Of a DNA stretch of 7,610 nt, positions 6,554 through 7,610 are shown in pieces. Both the position numbers and the translations under genes were made by a program. The stretch comes from Gammaproteobacteria bacterium (GTDB taxonomy: Bacteria; Pseudomonadota; Gammaproteobacteria; QNFN01), in contig QNFN01000082.1 of assembly GCA_003645555.1 (NCBI GenBank), positions 1 through 7,610 of the forward strand, read 5' to 3'. The notes beneath the pieces were generated by a model, which had not been told where the DNA came from, ran no database searches, and worked only from the letters and a program-made list of their open reading frames with translations. Numbering within the stretch: the stretch's first letter is position 1; each line of letters opens with the position of its first letter.

Positions 6554-6883
6554 TCAGGAGTTCGATGGATCACCTCCATCGTCGTCAAGCTCGGGCTCGA
6601 AACCGCTGTGCAATGCCGACTTGGCCAGCGCGTGGGTCGCGGTCGGCACCGTGAACAGCAGAAAGAAGAAGATCAGGACCAGGCGTATGCCAACATCGAA
6701 GCTCTCCGCCTGCAGCAACAGCCCGAACAGGATCAACCCAGCGCCGAGCGTGTCGATCACGCCCGAGGCGTGCAGCCGGCTGTAGAAGTCGGGCAAGCGC
6801 AGCACGCCGAGCCCGCCGACAATGCAGAAGAAGCCGCCGCCCAGCAGGCTGATCCAGCTGAGGACATCAAGCAGCAGGTCCAC
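6554..6883 (-). CDS. mrpG: MrpG: monovalent cation/H+ antiporter subunit G
   Basis: A 109-residue protein with three predicted membrane helices (about 4-28, 42-58 and 66-84), the typical MnhG/PhaG size. The hallmark segment is GGLGVLRLPDFYSRLHASGV (23-42) followed by IDTLGAGLILFG (43-54). It ends with the family-typical TVPTATHALAKSAL (78-91) and a short acidic tail. The start is GTG at 6883-6881, directly abutting the TAG stop of mrpF with no gap. A GAGGAG about 9 bases upstream inside the mrpF tail supports it. Family knowledge: MrpG is a small membrane subunit with no known catalytic residue, needed for assembly and activity of the complex. Homologous to MbhC of archaeal membrane-bound hydrogenase. 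Confidence 0.93.
   Translation of the reverse strand: MDLLLDVLSWISLLGGGFFCIVGGLGVLRLPDFYSRLHASGVIDTLGAGLILFGLLLQAESFDVGIRLVLIFFFLLFTVPTATHALAKSALHSGFEPELDDDGGDPSNS
6567..6577 (-). promoter_or_regulatory. 11-base perfect Shine-Dalgarno before the DUF4040 gene
   Basis: The minus strand reads GGAGGTGATCC, complementary over all 11 bases to the usual 16S rRNA 3' end (GGAUCACCUCC). GGAGG is 6 bases before an in-frame ATC (6566-6564) but about 27 bases before the first canonical in-frame start, GTG at 6545. It lies within the last codons of mrpG. The match and spacing are seen; that it drives initiation at AUC is inference. Confidence 0.65.
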
Positions 6884-7162
6884 CTAGCCGTTCTCCTCGC
6901 GCCGGCCACAGCCGAACGATCCGTATTCGAAGTACTTCAGCGTGGCGATGGTCGTAATGAAGCTGATCAACGCGTAGACCAAGGCGATGTCGAGAAAGTC
7001 CGGCCGATCGGTAACGAAGCCGATCACCGCAATGCCGAGGACCGTGCTGGTGCCGAACATGTTGACGGCGAGGATGCGGTCGAAGACGGTCGGGCCGCGC
7101 AAGGCACGCACCAGTGTCAGCGCCATCGTCAGCAGGATCGTGAACAGTGCGGCAACAAACAT
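6884..7162 (-). CDS. mrpF: MrpF: monovalent cation/H+ antiporter subunit F
   Basis: A 92-residue protein with three predicted membrane helices (about 3-20, 30-50 and 56-75), matching the MnhF/PhaF family in length. Signature residues are RALRGPTVFDRILAVNMFGT (19-38), with the conserved Asp28 after the RGP turn, and DFLDIALVYALISFI (55-69), with Asp58. Family knowledge: an acidic residue in MrpF is needed for antiport in Bacillus systems, and D28 is the likely equivalent. The ATG at 7162-7160 lies one base after the TGA of mrpE. The C-terminal tail is polar (CGRREENG) and carries the ribosome site for mrpG. Confidence 0.93.
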   Translation of the reverse strand: MFVAALFTILLTMALTLVRALRGPTVFDRILAVNMFGTSTVLGIAVIGFVTDRPDFLDIALVYALISFITTIATLKYFEYGSFGCGRREENG

Positions 7163-7163
7163 C

Positions 7164-7610
7164 TCAGCCCGCCCCGTCCATCCGCGCGACCCGTCGCATC
7201 ATCTCGCCTTCCCTGACGGCCTCGGCCGCTTTGCGGCTCAACGCGTGGACCACGATCTTGTCGTCGCCTACGTCGAGGGTGACCGTTCCCGGCGTCAGTG
7301 TGATGGCGTTGGCGTAGACGGTAGCGGGTAGCGGTTCCATGCCACCGGTTGGGACACGGATCACCATGCGCTCGATCGGCAACCGCGGATCGAGTATGCG
7401 GCGGACCACGTCGATGTTCGACTTGACGATCTCGGCGAGCAACCACGGCCAGAAGGTCAGTACGTGACGAGTCAGGTGCACGGGAACGGCCTCGTGGTCG
7501 GCCACAGCCATGCGCCACACCAACCACACCACCAGCCCGACCGAGGCCAGTCCGAAGGTGAGCAGCAACGGTGTGTAATGGCCGGACAGGATAAGCCAGA
7601 AAGCAGCCAA
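7164..7610 (-). CDS. mrpE: MrpE: Na+/H+ antiporter subunit E (N-terminus cut by the window edge)
   Basis: The frame runs from the right edge to TGA at 7166-7164 and gives 148 residues. The first codon seen is TTG at the very edge, read here as an internal Leu. MnhE proteins normally have some ten more residues before the WLxLSGHYTPLLL motif, so the true start is probably just outside. Two or more hydrophobic segments lie within residues 1-33. The conserved motif FWPWLLAEIVKSNIDVVRRI (53-72) is followed by a soluble C-terminal domain with YANAITLTPGTVTLDV (99-114) and IVVHAL (119-124), the family hallmark. Family knowledge: MrpE is a membrane subunit with a cytoplasmic domain, important for stability of the complex. 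It is the first visible gene of the operon, so any promoter is beyond the window. Homologous to MbhA. Confidence 0.92.
   Translation of the reverse strand: MAAFWLILSGHYTPLLLTFGLASVGLVVWLVWRMAVADHEAVPVHLTRHVLTFWPWLLAEIVKSNIDVVRRILDPRLPIERMVIRVPTGGMEPLPATVYANAITLTPGTVTLDVGDDKIVVHALSRKAAEAVREGEMMRRVARMDGAG

Noticed and set aside
397..6566. Possible NADH dehydrogenase (complex I) or hydrogenase-4/MBH operon
   Set aside because: MrpE, F, G, B and DUF4040 signatures are specific to Mrp-type modules, and no NuoB/C/D/E/F/G/H/I-like or hydrogenase catalytic subunit is in the window. Upstream genes beyond the edge cannot be judged.
7608..7610. TTG at the window edge as the start of mrpE
   Set aside because: It is only the first complete codon in the window. 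The family normally has additional N-terminal residues before this point, so the gene is treated as partial.
1..7610. CRISPR array, tRNA/rRNA, insertion sequence, attachment site or operon promoter
   Set aside because: No regularly spaced repeats, cloverleaf, transposase or terminal repeats are visible, and no intergenic space exists for a promoter inside the operon.

Overview
The window is a fully coding, high-GC segment of a bacterial chromosome. It most resembles a gammaproteobacterium, because the first gene reads like the Pseudomonas-type ThrH phosphatase; I cannot name the genus. No mobile element, CRISPR array, tRNA or rRNA is visible. There is no non-coding stretch longer than 7 bases.

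Layout: bases 1-389 (+) hold the 3' part of thrH. From 397 to the right edge, ten genes on the minus strand form one tightly packed operon, transcribed from right to left. The order is mrpE (cut by the window edge), mrpF, mrpG, a stand-alone MrpA C-terminal-type protein (DUF4040 plus MbhE-like region), mrpB, mrpC, mrpD, a second MrpD-like antiporter subunit, a small two-helix membrane protein of 82 residues, and a third, divergent MrpD-like subunit with a C-terminal extension. Junctions are 1-base gaps, direct abutments or overlaps of 1, 4 or 8 bases, so translation is probably coupled along the whole operon. The promoter must lie upstream of mrpE, outside the window.

Together the genes encode a multi-subunit Mrp/Mnh-type monovalent cation/H+ antiporter, a membrane complex that exchanges cytoplasmic Na+ (or K+/Li+) for H+. 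Unlike the classical seven-gene mrpABCDEFG operon, there is no full-length NuoL-like MrpA. Its C-terminal part is a separate gene, and three antiporter-like subunits are present. The order E-F-G-A(C-term)-B-C-D is that of the Mrp module of archaeal membrane-bound hydrogenases, but no hydrogenase or other redox subunit is seen here.

Points most worth a second look are: the 82-residue conserved-looking small protein between two antiporter subunits; the loss of the TM7 lysine in the third antiporter subunit; an 11-base perfect Shine-Dalgarno placed before an AUC codon, suggesting a non-canonical start for the DUF4040 gene; and an AT-rich hairpin patch inside mrpC. The system is a variant of a known family rather than a wholly new one.
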